From Variovorax sp. CF079 (lineage in GTDB: Bacteria > Pseudomonadota > Gammaproteobacteria > Burkholderiales > Burkholderiaceae_C), in the NCBI RefSeq assembly GCF_900101545.1, contig NZ_FMZU01000015.1, positions 124,001-188,000 on the forward strand: a stretch of 64,000 nucleotides of DNA, written 5' to 3'. Both the position numbers and the translations under genes were made by a program. Below the pieces are notes generated by a model. It saw nothing but the letters and a program-made list of their open reading frames with translations. It did not search any database and was not told the DNA's origin. Positions 45,686 to 54,156 of the stretch are shown in pieces; within the stretch, counting starts at the first letter, position 1; every line of letters starts with the position of its first letter.

Positions 45686-46329
45686 TTCAACTGCCCGCCC
45701 GTTTCGCGCACATCCTCGCGCACCGCGAGCGATGTGGCGACCGCGATGCGCAGCGCCGCGATCACGGTGTCGAGCGCCATGCTCGGTGCGCCCGGAAAAC
45801 GCGCCGCCTGCTCCGGCAGATAGGGGGTGTGGATAAAGCCACCGCGCATGCCCGGCACCGGCCGCGTCGCGATGCGGTGCATGAGGCCGAAGAACAGGTG
45901 GTTGCAGACGAAGGTACCGGCCGTGTTCGAGACCGCGGCCGGGATGCCTACAGCGCGCAGATCGCGCACCATGGCCTTGATCGGCAGGCTCGAGAAATAG
46001 GCGACCGGCGCGCCCGCCACCACGGGCTCGTCGATCGGCTGGCAGCCCGCGTTGTCGCAGATGCGGCCATCGTCGATGTTGATCGCGACGCGCTCGGGCG
46101 TGATCTCGCTGCGGCCACCGGCCTGGCCGATGGCGAGCACCAGTTGCGGCCGCAGTTCGTCGATGGCGGCATCGAGCTCGGTGAGCGCCGCGCCGAACAC
46201 GCAGGAGATGCGGCGCGCATGCACCACGGCGCTTTCGCAGCACCAACCGTCGAGCGCGCGCACCGCCTCCCACGAAGGATTGAGAGCTTCCTTGTCGAAG
46301 GGCTCGAAGCCGGTCAGCAACACGTTCAC
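45682..46329 (-). CDS. pcp: Pyroglutamyl-peptidase I
   Basis: The 215-residue cysteine peptidase starts VNVLLTGFEPFDKEALNPSW, the family N-terminus, using GTG 46329. The Glu region (SEITPERVAINIDD), the Cys in SNTAGTFVCNHLFFGLMH and the His in GFIHTPYLPEQ make the Glu-Cys-His triad. It removes N-terminal pyroglutamate from peptides. It follows pxpA by 14 bases, so the released 5-oxoproline can be used by PxpABC. Confidence 0.93.
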   Translation of the reverse strand: MNVLLTGFEPFDKEALNPSWEAVRALDGWCCESAVVHARRISCVFGAALTELDAAIDELRPQLVLAIGQAGGRSEITPERVAINIDDGRICDNAGCQPIDEPVVAGAPVAYFSSLPIKAMVRDLRAVGIPAAVSNTAGTFVCNHLFFGLMHRIATRPVPGMRGGFIHTPYLPEQAARFPGAPSMALDTVIAALRIAVATSLAVREDVRETGGQLN

Positions 46330-46343
46330 GGCGCGCGACGAAG

Positions 46344-47090
46344 TCAGACCGTGGCAGCGACAGCAATGCCCTCGGTCGCGAGGCGCTCGCGGATGCGCTT
46401 CGCAAACTCCAACGCATGCGCGCCGTCGCCATGCAGGCAAACCGTCTGCGCATTGACGTCGACCACCGTGCCGTCGATGGCGGTCACCTTGTGATCGCGC
46501 ACCAGGGAGAGCGTCTGCGCCAACGATTGCTCTTCGTCCTCGATCAGGGCGCCGGGCCGGCTGCGCGGCACCAGGCTGCCGTCGGGCATGTAGCCGCGGT
46601 CGGCGAACACTTCCTCCACCGGCTTCAGGCCGGCGCGCTCGGCGGCGCTGATCATGCCGCTGCCCGCAAGCCCGAAGAAGCGCAGGCCAGGGTCGAAGCG
46701 CCGCACCGCTTCGCAGATCGCCTCGGCCAGCACCGGGTCCTTCACCGCCTGGTTGTAGAGCGCACCATGCGGCTTGACGTGCGCCAGCGTGCCGCCTTCG
46801 GCCTTGACGATCGCCGCCAGCGCGCCGACCTGGTAGAGCACGCCGGCAACGATTTCTTCGGGCGGCAGCTGCATTTCGCTGCGGCCGAAGTTCTCGCGGT
46901 CCGGGAAGCTGGGATGCGCGCCGATGGCCACGCCGTTGGCGATGGCCCAGCGCACGCACTGGCGCATGGTCTTGGCATCGCCCGCATGCCAGCCGCAGGC
47001 GATGTTGGCCGAGCTCACGAGGCGAAGCAGCGCTTCGTCGTTGTCGCAGCCTTCGCCGAGGTCGGCGTTGAGGTCAATCTGCATGGTCAT
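46344..47090 (-). CDS. pxpA: 5-oxoprolinase subunit A (LamB/YcsF family)
   Basis: The 248-residue protein carries IDLNADLGEGCDNDEALL, SANIACGWHAGDA with metal-like ligands, GAHPSFPDRENFGR and KPHGALYNQ. With PxpB and PxpC it opens 5-oxoproline to glutamate with ATP. It is third in the order pxpB-pxpC-pxpA. The start MTMQIDLN at 47090 lies just inside the edge of a dispersed repeat. Confidence 0.94.
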   Translation of the reverse strand: MTMQIDLNADLGEGCDNDEALLRLVSSANIACGWHAGDAKTMRQCVRWAIANGVAIGAHPSFPDRENFGRSEMQLPPEEIVAGVLYQVGALAAIVKAEGGTLAHVKPHGALYNQAVKDPVLAEAICEAVRRFDPGLRFFGLAGSGMISAAERAGLKPVEEVFADRGYMPDGSLVPRSRPGALIEDEEQSLAQTLSLVRDHKVTAIDGTVVDVNAQTVCLHGDGAHALEFAKRIRERLATEGIAVAATV

Positions 47091-47096
47091 GCCTCC

Positions 47097-47149
47097 CGCA
47101 GAGCCGCCTCAGGGGGCAGCGAATACACGAAGTGATGAGCGTGGGGGTT
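47097..47149 (-). repeat. Dispersed GC-rich palindromic repeat, copy D (shortened)
   Basis: On the minus strand it reads CCCCCACGCTC, CACTTCGTGTATTCGCTGCC and CCCTGAGGCGG, matching copies A and C but lacking the second hairpin. It spans the pxpC stop, so the last about 13 codons of pxpC are read from it. Confidence 0.65.
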
Positions 47150-48179
47150 CATGGGCTTCCTTGGGGGAATTTTGCGCTGTCGTGCGCCAGCCTGCAGACG
47201 CCAGGGCTTGCGCCACCTGCGCCAGGTAGCGCTGCTGATCGGCCCAGGCTTCCAGCGCCGCTGCCGCATCGACCGGCGCGAGCCGCAGCCGGCCGTTGAG
47301 CGGCGCCCGCGCGAGCTTCCAGAGGTCGGCCCGGATGACGACGCCGATGCGCGGATAGCCACCGGTGGTCTGCGCATCGCCCATCAGGATGATCGGTTGG
47401 CCCGAGGGCGGCACCTGGATCGTGCCGGGGATCACCGCCGAGGACAGCATGTCGGCGCTGCGCTTACGCTTGAGCTCGGGGCCTTCGAGCCGGTTGCCCA
47501 TGCGGTTGCTCTGCGACGTGGTGCGCCAGGGCTCACGCCACAGCAGTTCGCGCGAGGCCACGGTGAACTGCTCGAACTCGGGGCCGGGCATGACGCGCAG
47601 CACCAGCGCGCCGTCGTCGTCGTGCTCCCACTCGGGCGCGCGCAAACCGAAGGCGCGGCGCGCCATCTGTGGCGCATCCAGGGCCGGCACGCCCAGGGGC
47701 AACCGGTCGTTCTTCTTCAGCGCCCGGCCCAGATGGCCGCCGAAGCCGGCCTTCAAGTCGGTGCTGCGCGAGCCGAGGACCGGCTGCACATCGATGCCGC
47801 CCGCCACCGCCAGCCAGCTGCGCAGCCCTTCCTTGGAACTCCACTGGTTGGCACCGCCCAGCTTGAGCACCTGGCCCGCCGCCACGGGAACGCTCCAGCA
47901 GGGCCACAGCGGCGCACCGTCGAGCCGGGCGCCGAAGTCATCGCCGGCCAGGGCGATGCGGGTGGGCGATTCGAACCGGATTTCGCAGCCGCCCATCGTG
48001 AGCTCCAGGCCGGCCGCGCCGTCGGCATTGCCGACCAGCCGGTTGGCCAGCGTGAGGGCCAGCACATCGAGCGCGCCGCCCGGACAGATGCCCTGCTGGC
48101 GATGGCCGTAGCGGCCCAGGTCCTGCACCGAGGCCAGCATGCCGGGGCGCAGGATCGTCAGGAAGGCGCTCGACATCAC
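47109..48179 (-). CDS. pxpC: 5-oxoprolinase subunit C (biotin-dependent carboxyltransferase-like)
   Basis: The 356-residue protein shows LRPGMLASVQDLGRYGHRQQ and GICPGGALDVLALTLANRLV, the N-terminal signature, and QSNRMGNRLEGP and GQPIILMGDAQTTGGYPRIG later. It works with PxpB and PxpA. Its ATG overlaps the pxpB stop by 4 bases. The final residues (about 344-356) come from a dispersed repeat and do not look like family sequence, so the original C-terminus was probably replaced. Confidence 0.93.
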   Translation of the reverse strand: MMSSAFLTILRPGMLASVQDLGRYGHRQQGICPGGALDVLALTLANRLVGNADGAAGLELTMGGCEIRFESPTRIALAGDDFGARLDGAPLWPCWSVPVAAGQVLKLGGANQWSSKEGLRSWLAVAGGIDVQPVLGSRSTDLKAGFGGHLGRALKKNDRLPLGVPALDAPQMARRAFGLRAPEWEHDDDGALVLRVMPGPEFEQFTVASRELLWREPWRTTSQSNRMGNRLEGPELKRKRSADMLSSAVIPGTIQVPPSGQPIILMGDAQTTGGYPRIGVVIRADLWKLARAPLNGRLRLAPVDAAAALEAWADQQRYLAQVAQALASAGWRTTAQNSPKEAHEPPRSSLRVFAAP

Positions 48180-48829
48180 GCGTCGAGGCTTTCCACGAGG
48201 AAGTGCACGCGGTCGCCAGGGCGCAGCAGGGTCGGCTCCTCCGCGCGCGGGTCGAAGAGCTCGAGCGAGGTCCGCCCGATCAGTTGCCAGCCGCCCGGCG
48301 ACACCAGCGGATAGATGCCGGTCTGCTCGCCGCCGATGCCGACCGAGCGGGCCGGCACCGCGACGCGGGGTTCGGCACGCCGCGGCGTCGCCAGCTCGGG
48401 CGGCAGCCCGCCCAGGAACGCGAAGCCCGGCAGGAAGCCGAGCAGGTAGACGATGTATTCGCCGGCACTGTGGCGCCGCACGACCTCGGCCGGCGTCAGA
48501 CCGGTGTGCGCAGCCACGTCGGCGAGGTCAGGGCCGGCCTCGCCGCCATAGGCGACCGGAATCTCGATCTCGCGCCCCTGGATCGAGGTCGCGGCCAGTT
48601 GCGGCCACGCGGAAAGCACCTGCATCTCGAGCTCGGCAGCATCGATCTGCTCCGGATCGAACAGCAGGCTCAGGTTGTTCATGCCGGGCAGGACTTCGTG
48701 GACGCCGCGCCACTGCAACGCTTCGGTGGCCAATGCCCAGATCTGTTGCTGCTGTGCCAGCGTCGCCGGTGCGGGGAGTTCGCACAGCAGTGCGGCGTCA
48801 CCCAGCGCATGGAGACGGGGCGGCGTCAT
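48176..48829 (-). CDS. pxpB: 5-oxoprolinase subunit B (KipI family)
   Basis: The 217-residue protein carries the KipI-like core: GMNNLSLLFDPEQID, EIPVAYGGEAGPDLADVA, and YLLGFLPGFAFLGGLPPEL, with VPARSVGIGGEQTGIYPLVS near the end. It is the first pxp gene and its ATG overlaps the coaD stop by 4 bases, so salvage genes are coupled to coenzyme A synthesis in one transcript. Confidence 0.94.
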   Translation of the reverse strand: MTPPRLHALGDAALLCELPAPATLAQQQQIWALATEALQWRGVHEVLPGMNNLSLLFDPEQIDAAELEMQVLSAWPQLAATSIQGREIEIPVAYGGEAGPDLADVAAHTGLTPAEVVRRHSAGEYIVYLLGFLPGFAFLGGLPPELATPRRAEPRVAVPARSVGIGGEQTGIYPLVSPGGWQLIGRTSLELFDPRAEEPTLLRPGDRVHFLVESLDA

Positions 48830-49329
48830 TCGCGGCCGAGGCTCCGCACCTTGGCCATCAGGCTGTCCTGGACGTTGGGCGAAACGAACTTGTCGACCTC
48901 GCCGCCAAGCATCGCGATCTCGCGCACGAAGGTGCTCGAGATGAACTGGTACTTGTCGCTGGGCGTCAGGAACACTGTTTCCACATCCGGCATCAGCGAA
49001 CGGTTCATGCCGGCGAGCTGGAACTCATAGTCGAAGTCGGTCACCGCGCGCAGGCCGCGCACCATGGCCTTGCCGCCCCGCGCGACGACGAAATCGCGCA
49101 GGAGTCCCGAAAAGCTTTCCACGGTGACCTGGTCGCTGTACGGCTGAACCGCCGTGCGCGCCATGTCCATGCGTTCCTGCAGCGTGAACAAGGCCTTCTT
49201 GTGATGGCCGGCCGCCACCGCGACGATGACCTTGGAAAACAGCTGGGTCGCTCGGCGCACCACGTCTTCATGACCGAGCGTCATGGGGTCGAAGGTGCCG
49301 GGGTATACCGCGATCACGTTGCTGGACAT
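48826..49329 (-). CDS. coaD: Phosphopantetheine adenylyltransferase
   Basis: The 167-residue enzyme starts AVYPGTFDPMTLGHEDVVRR with the T-x-G-H nucleotidyl transfer motif, and has VVARGGKAMVRGLRAVTDFD and FISSTFVREIA. It makes dephospho-CoA from 4'-phosphopantetheine. It is 44 bases after rsmD, the usual pairing. Confidence 0.96.
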   Translation of the reverse strand: MSSNVIAVYPGTFDPMTLGHEDVVRRATQLFSKVIVAVAAGHHKKALFTLQERMDMARTAVQPYSDQVTVESFSGLLRDFVVARGGKAMVRGLRAVTDFDYEFQLAGMNRSLMPDVETVFLTPSDKYQFISSTFVREIAMLGGEVDKFVSPNVQDSLMAKVRSLGRE

Positions 49330-49373
49330 GGTGGCTTCCTCCTCATGCAGTTGATGCGGCCTGATCCGGCGGA

Positions 49374-50021
49374 TTATGCAGTGCTGTCAGTCGCAAGTAT
49401 CAGGAGATGCGCATGCACCGCGCCGGCCTTGAGATAGCGATAGGCCGCGAGCCCCAGCGCGGCCAGTTCCTCGTCGCTCCAGCGACGAGCGGCTTCGAGA
49501 TAGATCACGCCCCCTGGCTGCAGGGCACGCGCGGCGGCGCGCAGCGCGGGCTCGTACAGCGCCGCGTTCTCGAAGGGCGGATCGAGGAAGACCGCATGTG
49601 CGCTGCCGGCCGGCGCGCGTTCCAGCGCGGTGACGCCGTTGCCGCGCTCGATTTGCACCGCTTCAGCCGCCAGCTTGGTCTTCAATGTCTGCAGTTGCGC
49701 CACCAGCGCCGCGTCCTGCTCGCACAGCAGCACCGAAGCGGCGCCGCGCGATGCGGCTTCGAGGCCCAGTGCGCCGGTGCCGGCGAAGGCGTCGATGCAA
49801 TGCCAGCCCGGCAGCTCGCCGCCGCCGGCGCTCGCCAGGCTCGCAAGCCAGTTGAACAGCGTCTCGCGCACGCGATCGGGCGTTGGGCGAAGGCCGGGCT
49901 TGTCGGCCACGGCAAGGCGCGTGCGCCGCCATTGGCCGCCGATGATACGGATGGCGCGGGGCGCCTTCGCGAGCTTGGGCGATGCAGGGGGTGTGGTTCG
50001 GGCTATGGCTTTCACGCGCAC
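49374..50021 (-). CDS. rsmD: 16S rRNA (guanine966-N2)-methyltransferase RsmD
   Basis: The 215-residue protein has RIIGGQWRRTRL and RPTPDRVRETLFNWL, the SAM-binding DAFAGTGALGLEAASRGA, and the catalytic DPPF in AVFLDPPFENAAL. It methylates G966 of 16S rRNA. The first 20 residues are basic and Pro-rich and may be beyond the true start. It follows the M16 peptidase genes by 34 bases. Confidence 0.94.
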   Translation of the reverse strand: MRVKAIARTTPPASPKLAKAPRAIRIIGGQWRRTRLAVADKPGLRPTPDRVRETLFNWLASLASAGGGELPGWHCIDAFAGTGALGLEAASRGAASVLLCEQDAALVAQLQTLKTKLAAEAVQIERGNGVTALERAPAGSAHAVFLDPPFENAALYEPALRAAARALQPGGVIYLEAARRWSDEELAALGLAAYRYLKAGAVHAHLLILATDSTA

Positions 50022-50055
50022 AGCTTAACGTCAGCCACGCATGAGCTCTTGCCCC

Positions 50056-51492
50056 TCAAGGCTTGCCGCCTACCACCACCGTCACCATCCGCTCGGGCTG
50101 CAGCTTGCGCGCGAATGCGGCCTTGATGTCGGCCGCGGTGACCGCATTCATGCGCGCGGTCCAGGTGTCGAGATAGTCGAGCGGCAGATCGTTCCACGCG
50201 ATGTTGGACACGTTGCCGAGCAGCTTGCGGTTGCTGTCGAGCAGCAGCGGGAAACCGCCGATCAGGTTGTCCTTGGCAGCCTTGAGTTCGACCGCGGTCG
50301 GTCCCTCGGCAACGAACTTCGCGAGCACCTCGCGCGCGACCTTCACCGCTTCCGCGGCCTGGTCGGGGCGGGTCTGGAAGCCGATGCGGAAGGCGCCCGC
50401 GTGCAGCCCCGGCGAGAAGCTGCTGTAGACGCTGTAGGCCAGGCCGCGCTTCTCGCGCACCTCCTCGGTCAGGCGCGAAACGAAGCCGCCGCCGCCGAGG
50501 ACGTAGTTGCCGAGCGTGAGCGCGAAATGGTCCGGGTCGCTGCGCGGGTAGCCGGGCTGGCCGATCCACACGTGCGCCTGCGCCGAATCGAAAGGCAGGC
50601 GTTCGTCCTTCGCCGCGGCGAGCGCGGCGACCTGCGGCACGGGCGGCAACGCGGTGCAGCCGCCGGGCTCGGTCGCCATGGGCAGGCGCGACAACAGCGT
50701 GGTTGCGATAGCCTCCGCCTGCGCGCGCGTGACCGCACCCACGATGCTGAGCTTGGCGCGGCAAGGCAGGATGAGCTGCTCGTAGCGCTGGCGCATCGTG
50801 GCGACGTCGATCTGCGCCAACGTGGCCTCGGTCGTGTCCTGGCCATAGGGATGCGTGCCGTAGGCCGCCTGCGAGAAGGCGCGGCCGGCGATGGTCGCGG
50901 GCTTGGTGTTGGCTTCGCGGATCGACGCGTTGAGCTGTTCGCGCTCGCGCTTCCACACGTCTTCGGGAAAGGCCGGTTCGCCGATTTCGCGCGAGGCCAA
51001 TCGCACCGCCTTGTCGAGCAATGCTGGCTGGGACAGCGTGCGCAGCGAGAAGCTCATGCGGTCGGAGCCTGCGCTGGCATCGAAGTTCGCGCCCAGATCG
51101 GCCCAGGCTTCGCCGAGCGCGTTCTCGTCCATCGCCGCGTCATAGGCCCCCAAGCTCAGCACTGACGTGTCCTCGCTGCCCCCCGAGGGGGCTGTCCCGC
51201 TTTGGGGCGGCCCGGCAGCGGGACGCCTGCTCGCGCGAATACCCTTCTCGACCATGCCGGCCGTCACGCCCGCCAGGCCGGCCTGCGCGGGCGGATCGCG
51301 CCGGCTGCCGGCGTCGAAATCGATCTGCACATCGACGATCGGCAAGGCGTTGGTGGCGGCGAGATAAATCTTCGCGCCGTTGGGCAGCGCCCAATGCTCG
51401 ATCGGTATGGCGGCCTGGGCGGAGGCGCCGAAGAGGACCGATGCGCCCGCCAGCACGGCGCTCAGCAGAGTCTTGTTCTTGAGAGACAGCAT
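50056..51492 (-). CDS. M16 peptidase family protein, non-catalytic partner, with repeat-derived insert
   Basis: The 478-residue protein has a signal peptide (about 1-27, SAVLAGASVLFGASAQA) and the M16 fold, but the place of the HxxEH zinc motif reads LAGVTAGMVEKG, so it should be the inactive partner of the peptidase upstream. Residues about 91-116 (PAAGPPQSGTAPSGGSEDTS and following) are encoded by copy C of the dispersed repeat, which leaves the frame intact and lies between GIRAS and DENALGEAW, contiguous in the expected fold. It starts 14 bases after the active subunit. Confidence 0.9.
   Translation of the reverse strand: MLSLKNKTLLSAVLAGASVLFGASAQAAIPIEHWALPNGAKIYLAATNALPIVDVQIDFDAGSRRDPPAQAGLAGVTAGMVEKGIRASRRPAAGPPQSGTAPSGGSEDTSVLSLGAYDAAMDENALGEAWADLGANFDASAGSDRMSFSLRTLSQPALLDKAVRLASREIGEPAFPEDVWKREREQLNASIREANTKPATIAGRAFSQAAYGTHPYGQDTTEATLAQIDVATMRQRYEQLILPCRAKLSIVGAVTRAQAEAIATTLLSRLPMATEPGGCTALPPVPQVAALAAAKDERLPFDSAQAHVWIGQPGYPRSDPDHFALTLGNYVLGGGGFVSRLTEEVREKRGLAYSVYSSFSPGLHAGAFRIGFQTRPDQAAEAVKVAREVLAKFVAEGPTAVELKAAKDNLIGGFPLLLDSNRKLLGNVSNIAWNDLPLDYLDTWTARMNAVTAADIKAAFARKLQPERMVTVVVGGKP
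51146..51218 (+). repeat. Dispersed GC-rich palindromic repeat, copy C, inside a gene
   Basis: It contains GTGTCCTCGCTGCC, CCCCCCGAGGGGG and GCTTTGGGGCGGCCCGGC in the same order as the other copies. Its complement is translated within the M16 partner gene. It is the only copy lying wholly inside a coding sequence. Confidence 0.75.
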
Positions 51493-51506
51493 GAAGCGGA
51501 ACCCTT

Positions 51507-52946
51507 TCAGCGCAGCTCGCCGGCCGGCGCTGCAAAGCCGCGCGGGCGGCGATTCGTCTCGGGCGGCAGCGGCCGCAATGCGGCGGCGGTCAGCTGTTCG
51601 TCGCCGAAGTACTTGGCAGCCACCGCCTGCACCTGCTCGGCAGTGACGGCCTGCAGCCGCGCGATGATGCGTGCGCTGGCGTCGAGCGGCAGGCCCTGAA
51701 TCCAGTTGCTGCCGAGTTCGCGCGCCTGCGACATCACCGAATCGAGCTTGTAGGTTTCGCTCGCTACCCACTGGGTCTTGACGCGCGCCAGCTCGGCCGC
51801 GCCGATGCCCTCGCGCGCGATCAGCGCTACCTGCGCGCGCAGCGCGGCCTCGACCGCTTCCGCGCTCTTGCCCGCGGCCGGCACGCCGTCGAGCACGAAA
51901 AGTTGCGGGCCGCGGCCGACGAAGCCCGCGTACGCGCCGGCCGAATCGGCCACGCGGTCCGGACCCTGCGTCAGCGCGCGGTCGAGCCGCGCACCGGGGT
52001 AGCCGTCGAGCACCGCGGACAGCACCACCAGCGCATAGGAATCGCTCGCACCGTCGAACTGGTCGGTGGCCGGTATCTGCGGCACGCGGAAGGCGAGCGA
52101 GACGTAGGCCTGCTCGGCCGGCGCCTTGAACTCGATGCGGCGGATACCGCGTTGCGCGGGTTCGATGCGGGGCTTGCGCTCGGGCACCGCGCGGCTCGGA
52201 ATGCGGCCGTAGTACTTCTCGGCCATGGCGCGCACTTTCTCGACGTCGACATCGCCCGCCACCACCACGGCCGCGTTGGCCGGCACGTACCAGCGCTGGA
52301 AGAAGGCGCGCGCATCGGCCGGCGTCATTGCATCGAGATCGCTCATCCAGCCGACGATGGGCCGGTGGTAGGGCGAGGCGATGAAGACGGCGGCGTTCTG
52401 CTGCTCGCCGAGCAGGGCGCGCGGCTGGTCGTCGGTGCGCAAGCGGCGCTCTTCCTTGACGACCTCGATCTCGCGCTTGAACTCGTCGTCCGGCCACTGG
52501 CTGTTCGCGAAGCGGTCGGACTCCAGCTTCATCACCTGCTCCAGCTTGTCGGCCGGGATCTGCTGGTAGTAGCCGGTGTAGTCGCGCGTGGTGAAGGCGT
52601 TCTCGCGCCCGCCGAGCGCGGCGACGCGGCGCGAGAACTCGCCGGCCTTCAGTTCTTTGGTGCCCTTGAACATCATGTGTTCGAGCACGTGTGCCACGCC
52701 CGAGGTGCCGTCGACCTCGTCGATCGAGCCGACACGCACCCAGAGCATCTGCACCGCGGTCGGCGCGCGCCGGTCGGGCTTGACGATCAGGGTCATGCCG
52801 TTGGCGAGGGTGAACTGTCGGGCTTGGGCAGGGACGGAGGCGGCCGGCAGGGTTTGCTGCGCAAGTGCAGGCAGGATCGGCAGCGCGAACAGCACCGAGG
52901 CCAGCACCGCACCAGACGCAGCGCGGCGTGGCGAGGGGTGTTTCAT
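51507..52946 (-). CDS. M16 family zinc metallopeptidase
   Basis: The 479-residue protein has a signal peptide (about 1-29) and the inverted zinc motif HVLEH in GVAHVLEHMMFKGT (about residues 84-88), with the distal Glu in EIEVVKEERR. It resembles the periplasmic processing peptidase/PqqL-like group. Together with the next gene it likely forms an active/inactive pair. It leads an eight-gene leftward run. The start at 52946 is 30 bases from the divergent ftsY. Confidence 0.93.
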   Translation of the reverse strand: MKHPSPRRAASGAVLASVLFALPILPALAQQTLPAASVPAQARQFTLANGMTLIVKPDRRAPTAVQMLWVRVGSIDEVDGTSGVAHVLEHMMFKGTKELKAGEFSRRVAALGGRENAFTTRDYTGYYQQIPADKLEQVMKLESDRFANSQWPDDEFKREIEVVKEERRLRTDDQPRALLGEQQNAAVFIASPYHRPIVGWMSDLDAMTPADARAFFQRWYVPANAAVVVAGDVDVEKVRAMAEKYYGRIPSRAVPERKPRIEPAQRGIRRIEFKAPAEQAYVSLAFRVPQIPATDQFDGASDSYALVVLSAVLDGYPGARLDRALTQGPDRVADSAGAYAGFVGRGPQLFVLDGVPAAGKSAEAVEAALRAQVALIAREGIGAAELARVKTQWVASETYKLDSVMSQARELGSNWIQGLPLDASARIIARLQAVTAEQVQAVAAKYFGDEQLTAAALRPLPPETNRRPRGFAAPAGELR

Positions 52947-52976
52947 AGAATGGCTCGGATTGTAAAAACCCCCCAA

Positions 52977-54095
52977 ATGTTCAGTTTCTTCAAGAAAAAA
53001 CCGCCGGCCGAGAGCCCTGCCCTGGCACCTGCGGCTTCGCCGGCCCCACTGCCTGCCGAGCCGCCGCCGCCCGCCAAGTCGGTCTTTTCGCCCTCGAGCT
53101 GGTTTGGCGGCAAGCCGTCTGCCGACGAGCCGCCGCCAGCCCCTGCTGCCGCGCCCGCACCACCGCCCATCGAAACGCCCCCAGCCGAGGCCGAGCAGCG
53201 CAGCGGCTGGCTCGGCAAGCTCAAGACCGGCCTGCGCAAGACCGGCAACAGCATCACCGCGGCCTTCGTCAATGCGCAGATCGACGACGCGCTCTACGAG
53301 GAGCTCGAAGCCGCGCTGCTGATGGCCGACACCGGCGTCAAGGCCACCGAGCACCTGCTCGAGGATCTGCGCCGCCGCGTCAAGAGCAGCATGGCGACCG
53401 AAGCCTCGCAGGTCAAGCTGCTCCTGGCCGACGCCATCGCGGACCTGCTGCGCCCGCTGGAAAAATCGCTGGTGATCGGCGAGCACACGCCGACCGTGAT
53501 CATGGTGGCCGGCGTCAACGGCGCCGGCAAGACCACCTCGATCGGCAAGCTCACCAAGCACCTGGCCAACGAGGGCGCTTCCGTGCTGCTGGCCGCGGCC
53601 GACACCTTTCGGGCGGCGGCGCGCGAGCAGCTGCTGGTCTGGGCCGACCGCAACACGGTCGAGATCGTGAGCCAGGAAGGCGGCGACCCGGCGGCCGTGA
53701 GCTTCGATGCGGTCAATGCCGGCAAGGCGCGCGGCAAGGATGTGGTGCTGGTCGACACCGCCGGCCGGCTGCCGACGCAGCTGCACCTGATGGACGAGCT
53801 GAAGAAGATCAAGCGCGTCGTCAACCGGGCCGACGCGAGCGCGCCGCACGAGGTGCTGCTGGTGATCGACGGCAACACCGGGCAGAACGCGCTGGCCCAG
53901 GTCAAGGCTTTCGACGAGACGCTGGGCCTGACGGGCCTCGTCATCACCAAGCTGGACGGCACGGCCAAGGGCGGCGTGCTGTGCGCCATCGCCCGGGAGC
54001 GGCCGATTCCGGTCTATTTCATCGGCGTCGGCGAGAAGCTGGAGGACCTGGAGACCTTCAAGGCGCGCGAATTTGCCCAGGCCCTGATGGGCTAG
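52977..54095 (+). CDS. ftsY: Signal recognition particle receptor FtsY
   Basis: The 372-residue protein starts MFSFFKKKPPAES, followed by a Pro/Ala-rich N-terminal region (about 8-75) replacing the acidic A domain of E. coli. The NG domain carries GVNGAGKTTSIGKLTKHL (G1), DTFRAAAREQL, VDTAGRLPTQ (G3) and ITKLDGTAKGG (G4). It docks SRP-ribosome complexes at the membrane. Longer frames upstream overlap the M16 gene and are rejected. Confidence 0.95.
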   Translation: MFSFFKKKPPAESPALAPAASPAPLPAEPPPPAKSVFSPSSWFGGKPSADEPPPAPAAAPAPPPIETPPAEAEQRSGWLGKLKTGLRKTGNSITAAFVNAQIDDALYEELEAALLMADTGVKATEHLLEDLRRRVKSSMATEASQVKLLLADAIADLLRPLEKSLVIGEHTPTVIMVAGVNGAGKTTSIGKLTKHLANEGASVLLAAADTFRAAAREQLLVWADRNTVEIVSQEGGDPAAVSFDAVNAGKARGKDVVLVDTAGRLPTQLHLMDELKKIKRVVNRADASAPHEVLLVIDGNTGQNALAQVKAFDETLGLTGLVITKLDGTAKGGVLCAIARERPIPVYFIGVGEKLEDLETFKAREFAQALMG

Positions 54096-54156
54096 CGTCC
54101 GCGGCCCTGCTTCTGGCATCATCTTTCGGGGCCGCAGAGCCCGCCAGGAGACTGCC

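Noticed and set aside
47087..47152. Mini frame starting MNPHAHHFVYSLPPE inside repeat copy D
   Set aside because: It is just one reading of the repeat; the other copies do not keep this frame open in the same way, so coding is not supported.
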